41,659 nucleotides of DNA from Deltaproteobacteria bacterium tcs-42 (GTDB taxonomy: Bacteria > Desulfobacterota > Desulfuromonadia > Desulfuromonadales > Geopsychrobacteraceae), in NCBI GenBank assembly GCA_002049545.1, contig LLYT01000014.1, positions 1 to 41,659 of the forward strand, written 5' to 3'. Below are positions 24,584 through 33,428 of this stretch, in pieces; within the stretch, counting starts at the first letter, position 1, and each line of letters opens with the position of its first letter. Made by a program: the position numbers and the translations under genes. The notes beneath the pieces are model-generated. The model saw only the letters and a list, made by a program, of their open reading frames with translations, was not told where the DNA came from and did no database searches.

Positions 24584-25684
24584 ATGGAATTCGTCAAATG
24601 GGAGGAATCGTTAGAAACAGGATTACCAGAAGTTGACAGGCAGCATCATCATCTTATCGATGTTACCAATCAGTTTGGTGTTTTGCTGTCTCAGGATAGA
24701 GTCAGTCCTGATGATGTTGAAAAACTTTTGCAGGAGCTTGTTGCATACGCACAGTATCACTTCAAAGAAGAAGAAGAGCTCATGGAAAGTGCTGGTATAG
24801 ACCTTCGCCACCTCGATCAACACAAAAAAATACACCAGAGTTTTTTCCAGGATGTCGGCGCGCTACAGAAACAGTGGCTATCAGGGAAAAATGTTTCCTA
24901 TGAAAAATTATTTGAATACCTCGTGAATTGGTTGGTTTTTCATATCCTTGGGTCCGATAAGAATCTGGCACGCCAGATAGATGCGATCAATACCGGTCTG
25001 ACTGCTGAACAGGCTTATGCTGAACAGGAAAAAGATCTCGATCCATCAACAAAAACATTATTGCGATCGGTAAAAAATCTATTCAATCAGGTTTCATCGC
25101 AAAACAAAGAACTGATCGACCTGAATCAAAGTTTGGAACAAAACGTAGAAGCCCGGACACATGACCTGCAAAAAGCCAATCTCGAGCTGGAAAGGCTCTC
25201 AACAACGGATACTTTGACGGGGCTTTACAATAGACGCTACGCCATGTTTGCTCTTGAAAGGCTCTGGGATGAGGTCGATGTGGCGGGTTTAGGCTGCATG
25301 TTGATTGATGCCGATCATTTTAAAGAGGTCAATGACAATTATGGTCACGATGCAGGTGATATCGTTCTGCGGGAACTGGCTAAACAGTTACAGTACCCTT
25401 TGAGAACCGATGATATCGTCTGCAGGCTTGGAGGCGATGAGTTCCTGGTTATTTGTCCCGGCACAAGCCAAAAAGGGCTGGTCTATATCGCAAATCAAAT
25501 GCACCAGCACATTAAAAATCTCCGTATCGAATTTCAGGGTGGTTCATGGTCTGGCAGTATCAGTGTTGGCTTGGCTGTGAAGTCTGAAGAGATGAGTGCA
25601 CTTGAAGATCTGATAAAGCTCGCTGACAAAGGTGTGTATGCAGCAAAAGAAGCGGGAAAGAACTGTATCAAGTTCGGTCTGTAA
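24584..25684 (+). CDS. Bacteriohemerythrin-diguanylate cyclase
   Basis: The 366-residue cytoplasmic protein joins an oxygen-binding hemerythrin to a c-di-GMP synthase. Hemerythrin ligands are visible: H22, H59 and E63 (YHFKEEEELM), H76 and H80 (HLDQH), H120 and D125 (FHILGSDK). A coiled-coil linker spans ~155-205. The GGDEF domain has the intact active site RLGGDEF (GGDEF at 283-287). An I-site RxxD (RTDD, 274-277) lies five residues before it, so product inhibition is expected. The metal motif LIDADHFKEVNDNYGHDAGD is also complete. The likely job is to raise or lower c-di-GMP with oxygen. It starts at ATG 24584, with GGGAGGTG upstream. Confidence 0.95.
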   Translation: MEFVKWEESLETGLPEVDRQHHHLIDVTNQFGVLLSQDRVSPDDVEKLLQELVAYAQYHFKEEEELMESAGIDLRHLDQHKKIHQSFFQDVGALQKQWLSGKNVSYEKLFEYLVNWLVFHILGSDKNLARQIDAINTGLTAEQAYAEQEKDLDPSTKTLLRSVKNLFNQVSSQNKELIDLNQSLEQNVEARTHDLQKANLELERLSTTDTLTGLYNRRYAMFALERLWDEVDVAGLGCMLIDADHFKEVNDNYGHDAGDIVLRELAKQLQYPLRTDDIVCRLGGDEFLVICPGTSQKGLVYIANQMHQHIKNLRIEFQGGSWSGSISVGLAVKSEEMSALEDLIKLADKGVYAAKEAGKNCIKFGL

Positions 25685-25705
25685 GTGGCAAAAAAGCCAA
25701 ATCGG

Positions 25706-25741
25706 GCAAAAAAAGCGGAGCCATTGCTGACCCCGCTTTGA
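25706..25741 (-). terminator. Rho-independent terminator after the PEP-CTERM gene
   Basis: AAAGCGG and CCGCTTT pair across a 14-base loop (25712-25739). The A-rich left flank gives a T-run on the minus strand. It is 37 bases after the PEP-CTERM stop and also faces the GGDEF gene. Confidence 0.7.
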
Positions 25742-25775
25742 GTGTGTCGATATTTTTTACGGTTGTCGGAAAGTC

Positions 25776-26870
25776 TTACTTTCGCTTCCTTCTGTAGAAA
25801 GCCAATCCTGCAAGGCCACCGCCGAGGAGGAGGATGGTTGATGGTTCAGGTACAGGATTATTATTGGGTGTGTAACCGTAAAGAACTCCCATGTTCCCTC
25901 TCAAAAAAGAATAATATCCTGATTCATCATATGTATCCCCGGCCTCATACGAAAAACGGTGATAGTCGAACTTTTGCAAAGAAATCTGAAATTCCTGGTC
26001 CCCATTCATGCTGGCCAGATATTCCTCTGGTGTTAATGTCACTATCTCTTGTACCGAACCATACGCTTTTGCAATCCAAACGTCTTGAAAATCAGCAAGT
26101 TCGATAGTACAACTTTCGGGATCGTAAAAACATGTCAATGCGTCGTAGACTGATGGGGGTCCCCCATATGCGCCGCTGTTAAGGTTATTGAGAATACTTC
26201 CATAAAAACCGGCCCAACCTGTATGCCACCCCGTGTAGGTAGCATTATAGATTGCCATATCATAGTCCTCAACAGGCTCGACGTTACCGATAGCCCAATG
26301 CAGACTAGACCACCCACCTGCTTCTCCCTCGGCATTATGAAAAAAACCATCGTCCCTAAGGGAGAGATACAGGACAGAACCCAGGTACCATTCATACTGC
26401 ATTTGAACACTATTGAGCGTCCCTAAAGACGAATCGAACGGTTGAAATGTTGTGGTTCCCTGTCGATAAACAAAATCTTCAATTTGCCCATCAATATCTC
26501 TCTCCCAACGGTTCTGTAAGAGCGTGAATTGATCCACAGCAAAAGAAACGTGAGAATTATCTACAGTCGTCTCGAACTTCATGCTATTCCAGCCATCAGG
26601 ATCCGACCAACCTCCCGTAGACTTATAAAATCCCCGGTTTGAACCGGCCATGCTGTTATAGTCATTAAGACTCGGCGGCTGGTAATCATAAATGAAGGTG
26701 TCGATCGGAGATGCAAAATATTCTAACGCCCATCCCTCTTGCACACCGACTAAGGACAAACAAAAAAGAAGAACTATCAATAAAGAGAGCGAGCGAATTC
26801 TCATCATAATACCTGCAAAACTGAGAGAAAAAAGCAGACAGACAAGCATTCCTAAAAGAAATCTTTTCAT
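25776..26870 (-). CDS. PEP-CTERM sorting domain protein with two N-terminal hydrophobic segments
   Basis: The 364-residue protein ends VPEPSTILLLGGGLAGLAFYRRKRK: PEP motif, hydrophobic helix and basic tail, the substrate signal of exosortase. Residues between ~50 and 335 match no family known to me. The N-terminus has two signal-like segments: MKRFLLGMLVCLLFSLSFAGI, then from residue 22 MMRIRSLSLLIVLLFCLSLVGV with a likely cleavage near EGWA. The ATG at 26870 has a strong GGGAGG site; the ATG pair at residue 22 has only a weak AGGT. Both are therefore in the protein as read. The exosortase is not in this window. It is probably exported and linked to extracellular polysaccharide or the cell surface. 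Confidence 0.85.
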   Translation of the reverse strand: MKRFLLGMLVCLLFSLSFAGIMMRIRSLSLLIVLLFCLSLVGVQEGWALEYFASPIDTFIYDYQPPSLNDYNSMAGSNRGFYKSTGGWSDPDGWNSMKFETTVDNSHVSFAVDQFTLLQNRWERDIDGQIEDFVYRQGTTTFQPFDSSLGTLNSVQMQYEWYLGSVLYLSLRDDGFFHNAEGEAGGWSSLHWAIGNVEPVEDYDMAIYNATYTGWHTGWAGFYGSILNNLNSGAYGGPPSVYDALTCFYDPESCTIELADFQDVWIAKAYGSVQEIVTLTPEEYLASMNGDQEFQISLQKFDYHRFSYEAGDTYDESGYYSFLRGNMGVLYGYTPNNNPVPEPSTILLLGGGLAGLAFYRRKRK

Positions 26871-27280
26871 AGCAGCCTCCCTTTGAATGATTCTAGGTCA
26901 GAGAACAAATCCATGAACATATTGAGAAACATATTTCATGACAGTAGCACTGGCAGCTTCAGAATGTGGCAGGCAACAATTGATGGACAGGAAAATAGAT
27001 GGAATGTTTAATGAGCATGCAAAAATAATGCCTCGTAATTTATGTGAATATGATCGACAACTTACTAATATATAACGATAATTGTTGTGTTTAGTGTAAG
27101 GTTTTCCGACACGGTTTTTGTGGTGTCAATCGACCTCCAAGACAGGAACACCTACCAGACCCTCCCCGGAGTCCCTCCTCAGGACCGGAGCCAGCCTATA
27201 CAACAAAAGTGAGCAGACAATAGACAGTCAGAAGAACGAAGATGATGTTTAGCCAGAACAGACACAGACCGGAGGCACAA
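26871..27280. other. Gap between the PEP-CTERM gene and the tRNA-associated repeat
   Basis: About 410 bases, AT-rich at 26900-27120, without a credible gene. It should carry the promoter of the PEP-CTERM gene, but no boxes stand out. Confidence 0.4.
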
Positions 27281-27314
27281 AAAAAGGGTCAGCGATAAAA
27301 ACGCCAACCCTTTG
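27280..27314 (-). terminator. Terminator of the distal tRNA-Pro repeat unit
   Basis: AAAAAAAGGGT and ACCCTTT pair on either side of a loop containing CAGCGATAAAAACGCCA. On the minus strand it follows the partial tRNA 3' end at 27321 and ends in a T-run. It is a diverged copy of the hairpin at 27475-27508. Confidence 0.5.
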
Positions 27315-27320
27315 AATTTT

Positions 27321-27532
27321 TGGTCGGAGCGAGAGGAATCGCCCACTCCGTCAGTCGCTTCCGGCTCCTTCCTGCGTTGGCTCCCCTGCGTTCGCTTTCG
27401 CCGACATCCTGTCGGCTTTTCTGACATTTAGTCAGCGCTCACTCCGCTTCGAATCCTCTCTCAGGCGTACAAACACAAAAAGGGCTGGCTTATCGCCAAC
27501 CCTTTTGTATTTGATATGGTCGGAGCGAGAGG
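27321..27532 (-). repeat. Repeat of the tRNA-Pro 3' end plus terminator, 196-base period
   Basis: TGGTCGGAGCGAGAGGA occurs at 27321-27337 and again at 27517-27533, where it is the CCA end, acceptor strand and part of the T arm of tRNA-Pro. The match runs on past one mismatch for three more bases. Each copy is followed, on the minus strand, by a GGGTTGGC-type terminator. The spacer also has TTCGAATCCTCTC inverted at about 27449-27461, so it can pair with the partial copy to make a long stem. The layout resembles the E. coli tyrT/rtT repeats. Confidence 0.6.
27475..27508 (-). terminator. Rho-independent terminator after tRNA-Pro
   Basis: AAAAAGGGCTGGC and GCCAACCCTTTT pair around TTATC, nine bases after the tRNA CCA on the minus strand, with a T-run beyond the stem. 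Confidence 0.8.
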
Positions 27533-27593
27533 ATTCGAACCTCCGACATCTTGGTCCCAAACCAAGCGCGCTACCAGGCTGCGCTACGCTCCG
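27517..27593 (-). tRNA. tRNA-Pro (anticodon UGG)
   Basis: The 77-base sequence on the minus strand folds as a full cloverleaf. Acceptor CGGAGCG pairs with CGCTCCG. The anticodon stem CTTGG/CCAAG encloses TTTGGGA, giving anticodon TGG. The T arm GGAGG-TTCGAAT-CCTCT is present with the conserved TTCGAAT. The discriminator is A and CCA is encoded. Confidence 0.97.
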
Positions 27594-27707
27594 ACGGACG
27601 GCATTGGTACCATGGTAAAACTTAAAAGACAATCTTTTTTTTGACCATTCTCCGCTCACTTTTAACTTTCCCCAAACCTGTTAGGCTTGAAGTGAAGGAG
27701 TGAGGCA

Positions 27708-30305
27708 GTGTTTGACGAAAATTTCACAGAAATTTATCAACTCGATATTTCTGATCTTACGAAGAAACTGAAGACGTCGCCGGACGGTTTAACAGCTGAA
27801 GCTGCGGCTGACAGGCTTCGTGATGTTGGACTGAATCGGCTGCGCGAAGAACAGAAACGTTCTTTAGTGCAGATGATGTACGAACAATATCGCAATCCGA
27901 TGATTATACTTTTATTGATTGCCGCATTGGTCTCAGGGGTGATCGGTGAATTGATGGATGCTGCGGTGATTCTGGTCATTGTTGTTCTGAACAGTTTGAT
28001 TGGTTTTATTCAGGAATATCGTGCCGAAAAAGCACTCGCAGCATTGAAGCAGTTGGCTGCCCCTATCGCAACCGTCCGCCGCGATGGGAGACTCCAACGA
28101 ATCCCTGCTGTCGAACTGGTGCCGGGGGATTTGTTGTTATTGGATGCCGGAACCGTTGTCCCTGCCGATTTACGTTTAAGTGAAGTGCATAGCCTGAAGG
28201 TCGATGAAGCTGCGTTGACTGGTGAATCGGTTTCGGTTGAAAAGCATCCCGAACCGCTGCAGCAGGAGAAACTGCCACTTGGTGACCGGCGCAACATGGT
28301 TTACCGTGGTACCCAGGTGACTTATGGTCGAGGCAGTGGGTTGGTTTCAGCCACCGGGATGAATACCGAGATGGGGAAGATTGCCCATCTTCTCGATACT
28401 ACCGAAAAGATCAGGACCCCGTTGCAGAAGCGTCTCGCACGAGTTGGTCGCAATATTGCTCTGGTCACTCTGGTGATCTGCGCAATTGTATTTATGGCCG
28501 GTCTGCTGCGGGGCGATGATGTGATGTTGATGTTTCTGACGGCGGTGAGTCTGGCTGTTGCAGCGGTCCCCGAAGCTCTTCCCGCCGTTGTCACCATCTC
28601 CCTGGCTTTGGGCGCACGAACACTGGTGCAGAAAAACAGTTTGATCCGCAGGTTACCGGCTGTCGAAACTCTGGGTTCGACAACCTGTATCTGCAGCGAT
28701 AAAACCGGCACCCTGACTTTGAACCGGATGACGGTTGAGCAATTGTATGACGCTCAACTTCACCCCCTTGGCGGAGATGTTTTACAAAAAGAAGATCCCT
28801 TTCTCCTTGCGCTGGCTCTGAACAACGATATCAGGATGAATGAGGATGGTGAGCTGCTTGGCGATCCAACCGAGGAGGCTCTTTATGTAAAAGTTCAGCA
28901 GCTTGGATACGATCCGCAACAGCTCAAGGAGGAGTACCCGCGGGTCGCCGAAATCCCCTTCAGTTCCGAACGCCAGGCAATGAGTACCCTGCATCGAACC
29001 CCCTCAGGTGATGTATTACTCCTGTGTAAGGGCAGTTTTGAGGCAATATCTGCGCGGTGTCGGCGGTTTGATTCATTGTTGGCAGAGTCGCGTATCGCAG
29101 AAATGGCAGACGATGGGTTGCGAATTCTGGCCTTTGCCTGCCATCGCTTCAGGAAATTTCCCAAAAGTCTGCATGCCGAGGTTCTTGAGAAAAACCTGGA
29201 ATTTCTCGGTCTGAGTGGAGCCCTTGATCCACCCCGTGAGGAAACAGCCGCGGCGGTGCAGCAATGTCGACAGGCAGGAATTACCCCGGTGATGATTACC
29301 GGCGATCATCCCCTGACAGCAGTCCAGATAGCTGCTCGAATCGGCCTGATTGGCTCAGCAGATGCCCGTGTTGTCAGCGGGTCGGAACTGGCGACATTGT
29401 CGCATGAGCAGCTGGTTGAAATGGCCGGAGAGGTCAGGGTTTATGCTCGGATTGCCCCGGAGCAGAAACTCAGGATTGTTGCCGCTCTGCAGGAGCGGGG
29501 CGAAGCGGTGGCGATGACCGGTGACGGGGTTAATGATGCCCCGGCACTAAAACGGGCGGAAATCGGGATAGCCATGGGGATCACCGGAACCGATGTGGCG
29601 AAAGAGGCGGCCGAGATGGTGTTGCTGGATGATAACTTTGCTACTATTGTTCGAGCAATACGTGGAGGACGGGTTATTTATGCCAATATCCGTAAGTTTT
29701 TCAAATATACCCTGGCCAGCAATGCTGGAGAAATATGGACTATTTTTCTTGCTCCGTTTTTGGGTTTACCGATGCCATTGTTGCCGATCCACATTCTCTG
29801 GATTAATCTGATGACAGATGGTGCCCCGGGTCTGGCATTAGCGATGGAGCCGGCTGAAAAAAGGATTATGCAGCAAGCACCAATTTCGCCCAGGGAAAGT
29901 TTGTTTGGTCGGGGAATGTGGCAACAGATTCTTTGGGTTGGGTTGCTGATGGGTGGCAATTGCCTATTGACTCAGAAGATTGCCATCGCTCAGGGTTGGC
30001 ATTGGCAAACGATGGTGTTTACCGTCCTTTGCTATAGTCAGTTGTTTAATTCACTGGCTATCCGTTCGGAGAGGCAATCTTTATTTGTTCAGGGGGTTGC
30101 GTCGAACCTGCCACTACTGTTGGCTGTCGTGGTCAGTATTGCAGTTCAGCTGGGAATCATATATGTTGCCCCGTTGCAGTCACTGTTTCACACTCAGGCT
30201 CTTGGATTTATAGAGTTGGTGTTTTGTTTGGCCATGTCAACGGTGGTTTTCTTTGCGGTTGAGGCGGAAAAATTGTTGCTGCGCAATAATTGGATAAGAT
30301 ATTGA
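27708..30305 (+). CDS. P-type cation-transporting ATPase, P2A (calcium-like)
   Basis: The 865-residue pump has the N-terminal cation-ATPase domain, TGES actuator (171-174), PEALP in M4 (288-292), phosphorylated aspartate D331 in ICSDKTGTL, hinge TGDGVNDAPALKRAEIGIAMG, and M6 WINLMTDGAPGLALAMEP. M6 resembles the NxxTDxxP of calcium P2A pumps (SERCA/PMR1 class), so Ca2+ or Mn2+ is the best guess; substrate is unproved. Ten transmembrane helices are expected. The start is GTG 27708, with AAGGAG seven bases upstream. It is 82 bases before the peptidase start, with a palindromic repeat between them, so co-transcription is possible. Confidence 0.9.
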   Translation: MFDENFTEIYQLDISDLTKKLKTSPDGLTAEAAADRLRDVGLNRLREEQKRSLVQMMYEQYRNPMIILLLIAALVSGVIGELMDAAVILVIVVLNSLIGFIQEYRAEKALAALKQLAAPIATVRRDGRLQRIPAVELVPGDLLLLDAGTVVPADLRLSEVHSLKVDEAALTGESVSVEKHPEPLQQEKLPLGDRRNMVYRGTQVTYGRGSGLVSATGMNTEMGKIAHLLDTTEKIRTPLQKRLARVGRNIALVTLVICAIVFMAGLLRGDDVMLMFLTAVSLAVAAVPEALPAVVTISLALGARTLVQKNSLIRRLPAVETLGSTTCICSDKTGTLTLNRMTVEQLYDAQLHPLGGDVLQKEDPFLLALALNNDIRMNEDGELLGDPTEEALYVKVQQLGYDPQQLKEEYPRVAEIPFSSERQAMSTLHRTPSGDVLLLCKGSFEAISARCRRFDSLLAESRIAEMADDGLRILAFACHRFRKFPKSLHAEVLEKNLEFLGLSGALDPPREETAAAVQQCRQAGITPVMITGDHPLTAVQIAARIGLIGSADARVVSGSELATLSHEQLVEMAGEVRVYARIAPEQKLRIVAALQERGEAVAMTGDGVNDAPALKRAEIGIAMGITGTDVAKEAAEMVLLDDNFATIVRAIRGGRVIYANIRKFFKYTLASNAGEIWTIFLAPFLGLPMPLLPIHILWINLMTDGAPGLALAMEPAEKRIMQQAPISPRESLFGRGMWQQILWVGLLMGGNCLLTQKIAIAQGWHWQTMVFTVLCYSQLFNSLAIRSERQSLFVQGVASNLPLLLAVVVSIAVQLGIIYVAPLQSLFHTQALGFIELVFCLAMSTVVFFAVEAEKLLLRNNWIRY

Positions 30306-30311
30306 TCAGTA

Positions 30312-30371
30312 GGGGCGCTGCTTGCCGCGCCCTGTCGATATGACCAAAAAGGGCGCGGCAAGCAGTGCCCA
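30312..30371. repeat. Palindromic repeat, family A copy 1
   Basis: GGGCGCTGCTTGCCGCGCCC (30313-30332) pairs with GGGCGCGGCAAGCAGTGCCC (30351-30370), one wobble. The loop contains TGTCGATATGACC. There is no T-run, so it is not a simple terminator. A second copy is at 33350-33410. Confidence 0.85.
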
Positions 30372-30386
30372 CAGTCAGGATATTTC

Positions 30387-33338
30387 ATGAACAAACAAAA
30401 AATGACCCCTGGGCAATTAGTCCACGGATTTATCGTTGAGCGTTTTGACCCCCTTCCGAGTATCAATGCAACCATGATCCGTTTGCAGCATCAGGTGACC
30501 GGCGCACGCTTTATGCACCTGGAGCGCGATGATGATAACCACCTGTTTGCTGTCGGTTTTCGTACTCCACCCGATGATTCAACTGGGGTTGCCCATATTC
30601 TGGAACATACCGCGCTGTGTGGATCAAAACATTTCCCGGTGCGCGATCCGTTTTTCTCAATGCTCAAACGCAGCCTCAACAGCTTCATGAATGCGATGAC
30701 CGCCAGCGACTGGACCCTCTATCCGTTTTCCAGCATGAACCGGAAAGATTTTCACAACCTGCTTGATATTTATCTGGATGCCGCTTTTTACCCACGTCTG
30801 ACCCAGCGTGATTTCGGTCAGGAGGGGCATCGTCTTGAATATGCTGTCGGGGATGATTCCACTTCGCCACTTGAATACAAAGGGGTGGTCTATAACGAGA
30901 TGAAGGGAGCCATGTCCGATCCCTCATCACTGTTGACTCAGCGGCTCGATAAGCACCTTTATCCAACCACCACCTATCGCCACAATTCGGGTGGGGAGCC
31001 GGCAGATATTCCCACTTTGAACTGGCAACAGCTGCGTGATTTTCATGCTCGCTATTACCATCCAAGTAATTCCTGGTTTTTCAGTTCGGGTAATCTTGAT
31101 CTGGCTGAGTTGCTGGGGATTGTTGAAGATCGGGTCCTGAAGAATTTTGAACGGCTCGATTCTGATACCGAAGTTCCTGCTGAACAGCGCCTGGAAGCCC
31201 CTTTGCGGGTGACAGAAAACTATCCTCTGGATGCTGGTGAGCCGCTTGAAAAGCGTTCACTGGTTGAGGTCGCCTGGCTCGATTGCGATATTAATGACAG
31301 TTTTGGGCGGTTGGCAATGTCGTTACTTTCTGCTCTGTTGCTGGGTAATCCTGCCGCCCCCCTTTACAAAGCACTGCTCGATTCGGGCCTGGGTGCCAAC
31401 CTGGCTCCGGGAACGGGCTATCATGACGACAACCGAACCACCTATTTTGCCGCCGGTTTACAGGGAACCGATCCTGAGCATGCTGCTGCGATCGAAGAAC
31501 TGATTTTGCAGACCCTTGAACAGGTCGCCAATCAGGGGTTTCGCCCGGAGCGGATCGATGCTGCGATCCATCGACTCGAATTTTCTAATCGTGAAGTGAC
31601 AGGAGACAGTTACCCCTATTCACTGTTGTTGCTGATGCGCCTGATCGGCCCCTGGATCCATGGCGGGGATCCCCTTGCAGCGCTGAACTTTGAAGATAAC
31701 CTGCAACGATTACGGCAGGAACTGGATAAAGGACCATTTTTTGAAAACCTGATCCGCGATCGCTTGCTCAACAATCAACATCGGGTGACACTGTTACTTC
31801 AGCCCGATACTGACCTGGGACCACGTGAGGAAGCCGCTGCGCGGGCTGAGCTGGATAAAATTGAGAAGCAACTCAGTGCGACAGAAAAACAACAATTGGT
31901 AGCGCAAGCCAAAGAGCTGGCTGCGGCACAGGAAGAGGTGGAAGACCTTTCTTGTTTGCCGACTTTGGAGTTGAGCGATATTCCTCCGAATGAGTCGGCC
32001 GTTTCAGTTGAACAACGGCTGGAAAAATCTGTCAGAGAATACTGGTTTGCACAGCCAACCAACGGGATTGGTGTGGTAACGCTCAATTTTGGACTCGACA
32101 GTTTGACCGCGGAACAGCGCAAGTATCTGCCGGTCTTCAGCAGTTTGCTGACCCAGATCGGTGCCGGGGAGCGTGATTATCTGCAGATGGCCGAGGCGCT
32201 GGAAGCGGTGACGGGTGGAGTTTCGGCACGAACATCACTCCTGGATGATCCGCACGATTCTGACAAGTTTACCGCCAGTTTCGAGCTGAAAGGGAAAGCA
32301 CTGGTGCGCAATTGCCAGCCACTGTTCGGGTTGCTGCACGATATTTTGCTTACTCCCGCGTTCGGTGATCTACAGCGTATCCACACTGTTTTGAATCAGT
32401 TGCAGGTCTCACTGGAAAATTCAGTTCCTCAGTCGGGTCACACCTATGCAGCTAGAACTGCGGCTGCGTCCTTGTCTCTGGTTGGCTGGCAGAGAGAACA
32501 ATGGACGGGGCTTTCCCAGGTTGCTCTGATTCGCGAACTGGCCGCCAAAACGGTCGCGGAATTAGAACCATTGGCGACCACTCTGACAGAGATTGCCGGT
32601 CAATTGTTTAACCAGCAACAATTACGGACGGCAATCACCGTGGAAGCTGAAAACTTTCCCCCATTTAAAAATTCTTTGAGTCAATTGATTGAACAGCTTC
32701 CGCTTGAGTCTTCGCGCTTAAAAACGGAGATTGAAAAATTTACATCGCAACCTCTGCGTCAGGGGGTGGTCTGGTCATTGCCGGTTAACTACGTCACTCG
32801 GGTCTTTCGTGCGGTCCCTTATTCCCATCCCGATAGTGCCGCATTGGCGGTTCTGGAAAAATTGCTACGGGCAGAATTTCTCCACCGCGAAATACGTGAA
32901 AAGGGCGGTGCCTACGGCGGCCTGGCCGGTTACAATGCCGAGGCCGGTCAGTTCAGTATGCTGTCTTATCGCGATCCCCATATCGTGCGCACCTTGCAGG
33001 TTTATGATCAAGCCATCGCTTGGGCCGCCGCCGGGGAATTTCCTCCCGATTCGGTTAAGGAGGCGGTTCTGGCAGTCTTTGGTGACCTTGATAAACCACT
33101 CTCTCCGGCAGGGGCGGGAGCTGATGAATTTGCCAATATTCGCCAGGGGATGACTTTGGAAATGCGCAATGAGATGCGTCAGCAGCTTCTGGTGGTTGAT
33201 GGCTCGGCTCTGCAGAAGGTCGCAGAAAAATATCTCAAAAATGGAGAAAGTGCCGTTGCTGTTCTGGCAGGTGAAGCTGCACTACAGCAGGCGAATGGTG
33301 AGCTTGGTGATAATTCACTGGAATTACGGAAGATCTGA
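30387..33338 (+). CDS. M16C family zinc peptidase (PreP/Cym1-like)
   Basis: The 983-residue protein has the inverted zinc motif HxxEH at residues 70-74 (VAHILEHTALCGSKHFPVRDPF), and FMNAMTASDWTLYPFSSMN downstream, characteristic of the PreP/falcilysin class. The third zinc ligand is probably in the VVYNEMKGAMSDP region. The C-terminal half contains the R/Y-type pair seen in EKGGAYGGLAGYN. Such enzymes degrade short unfolded peptides, such as cleaved targeting or signal peptides, in a closed chamber. No signal peptide is visible, so it is likely cytoplasmic. The start is ATG 30387, with AGGA upstream. Family A palindromes flank it on both sides. Confidence 0.92.
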   Translation: MNKQKMTPGQLVHGFIVERFDPLPSINATMIRLQHQVTGARFMHLERDDDNHLFAVGFRTPPDDSTGVAHILEHTALCGSKHFPVRDPFFSMLKRSLNSFMNAMTASDWTLYPFSSMNRKDFHNLLDIYLDAAFYPRLTQRDFGQEGHRLEYAVGDDSTSPLEYKGVVYNEMKGAMSDPSSLLTQRLDKHLYPTTTYRHNSGGEPADIPTLNWQQLRDFHARYYHPSNSWFFSSGNLDLAELLGIVEDRVLKNFERLDSDTEVPAEQRLEAPLRVTENYPLDAGEPLEKRSLVEVAWLDCDINDSFGRLAMSLLSALLLGNPAAPLYKALLDSGLGANLAPGTGYHDDNRTTYFAAGLQGTDPEHAAAIEELILQTLEQVANQGFRPERIDAAIHRLEFSNREVTGDSYPYSLLLLMRLIGPWIHGGDPLAALNFEDNLQRLRQELDKGPFFENLIRDRLLNNQHRVTLLLQPDTDLGPREEAAARAELDKIEKQLSATEKQQLVAQAKELAAAQEEVEDLSCLPTLELSDIPPNESAVSVEQRLEKSVREYWFAQPTNGIGVVTLNFGLDSLTAEQRKYLPVFSSLLTQIGAGERDYLQMAEALEAVTGGVSARTSLLDDPHDSDKFTASFELKGKALVRNCQPLFGLLHDILLTPAFGDLQRIHTVLNQLQVSLENSVPQSGHTYAARTAAASLSLVGWQREQWTGLSQVALIRELAAKTVAELEPLATTLTEIAGQLFNQQQLRTAITVEAENFPPFKNSLSQLIEQLPLESSRLKTEIEKFTSQPLRQGVVWSLPVNYVTRVFRAVPYSHPDSAALAVLEKLLRAEFLHREIREKGGAYGGLAGYNAEAGQFSMLSYRDPHIVRTLQVYDQAIAWAAAGEFPPDSVKEAVLAVFGDLDKPLSPAGAGADEFANIRQGMTLEMRNEMRQQLLVVDGSALQKVAEKYLKNGESAVAVLAGEAALQQANGELGDNSLELRKI

Positions 33339-33349
33339 TATTTTTTGTA

Positions 33350-33410
33350 GGGGCGCTGCTTGCTGCGCCCTGTCAATGTGATTCCAAAAGGGCGCGGCAA
33401 GCAGCGCCCC
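33350..33410. repeat. Palindromic repeat, family A copy 2
   Basis: GGGGCGCTGCTTGCTGCGCCC (33350-33370) pairs with GGGCGCGGCAAGCAGCGCCCC (33390-33410); the loop is a variant of copy 1 (TGTCAATGTGATTCC). It lies 12 bases after the peptidase stop and 19 bases before the rlmKL start, in the same orientation as copy 1. Confidence 0.88.
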
Positions 33411-33428
33411 TGCGAGTTATTTATTATC

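Noticed and set aside
27321-27341. Second tRNA-Pro gene
   Set aside because: Only the last 17-21 bases of the tRNA are present; there is no D arm or anticodon arm.
27179-27659. Minus-strand frames over the tRNA region (82 and 75 codons)
   Set aside because: They are translations of tRNA-Pro, its partial repeat and the terminators.
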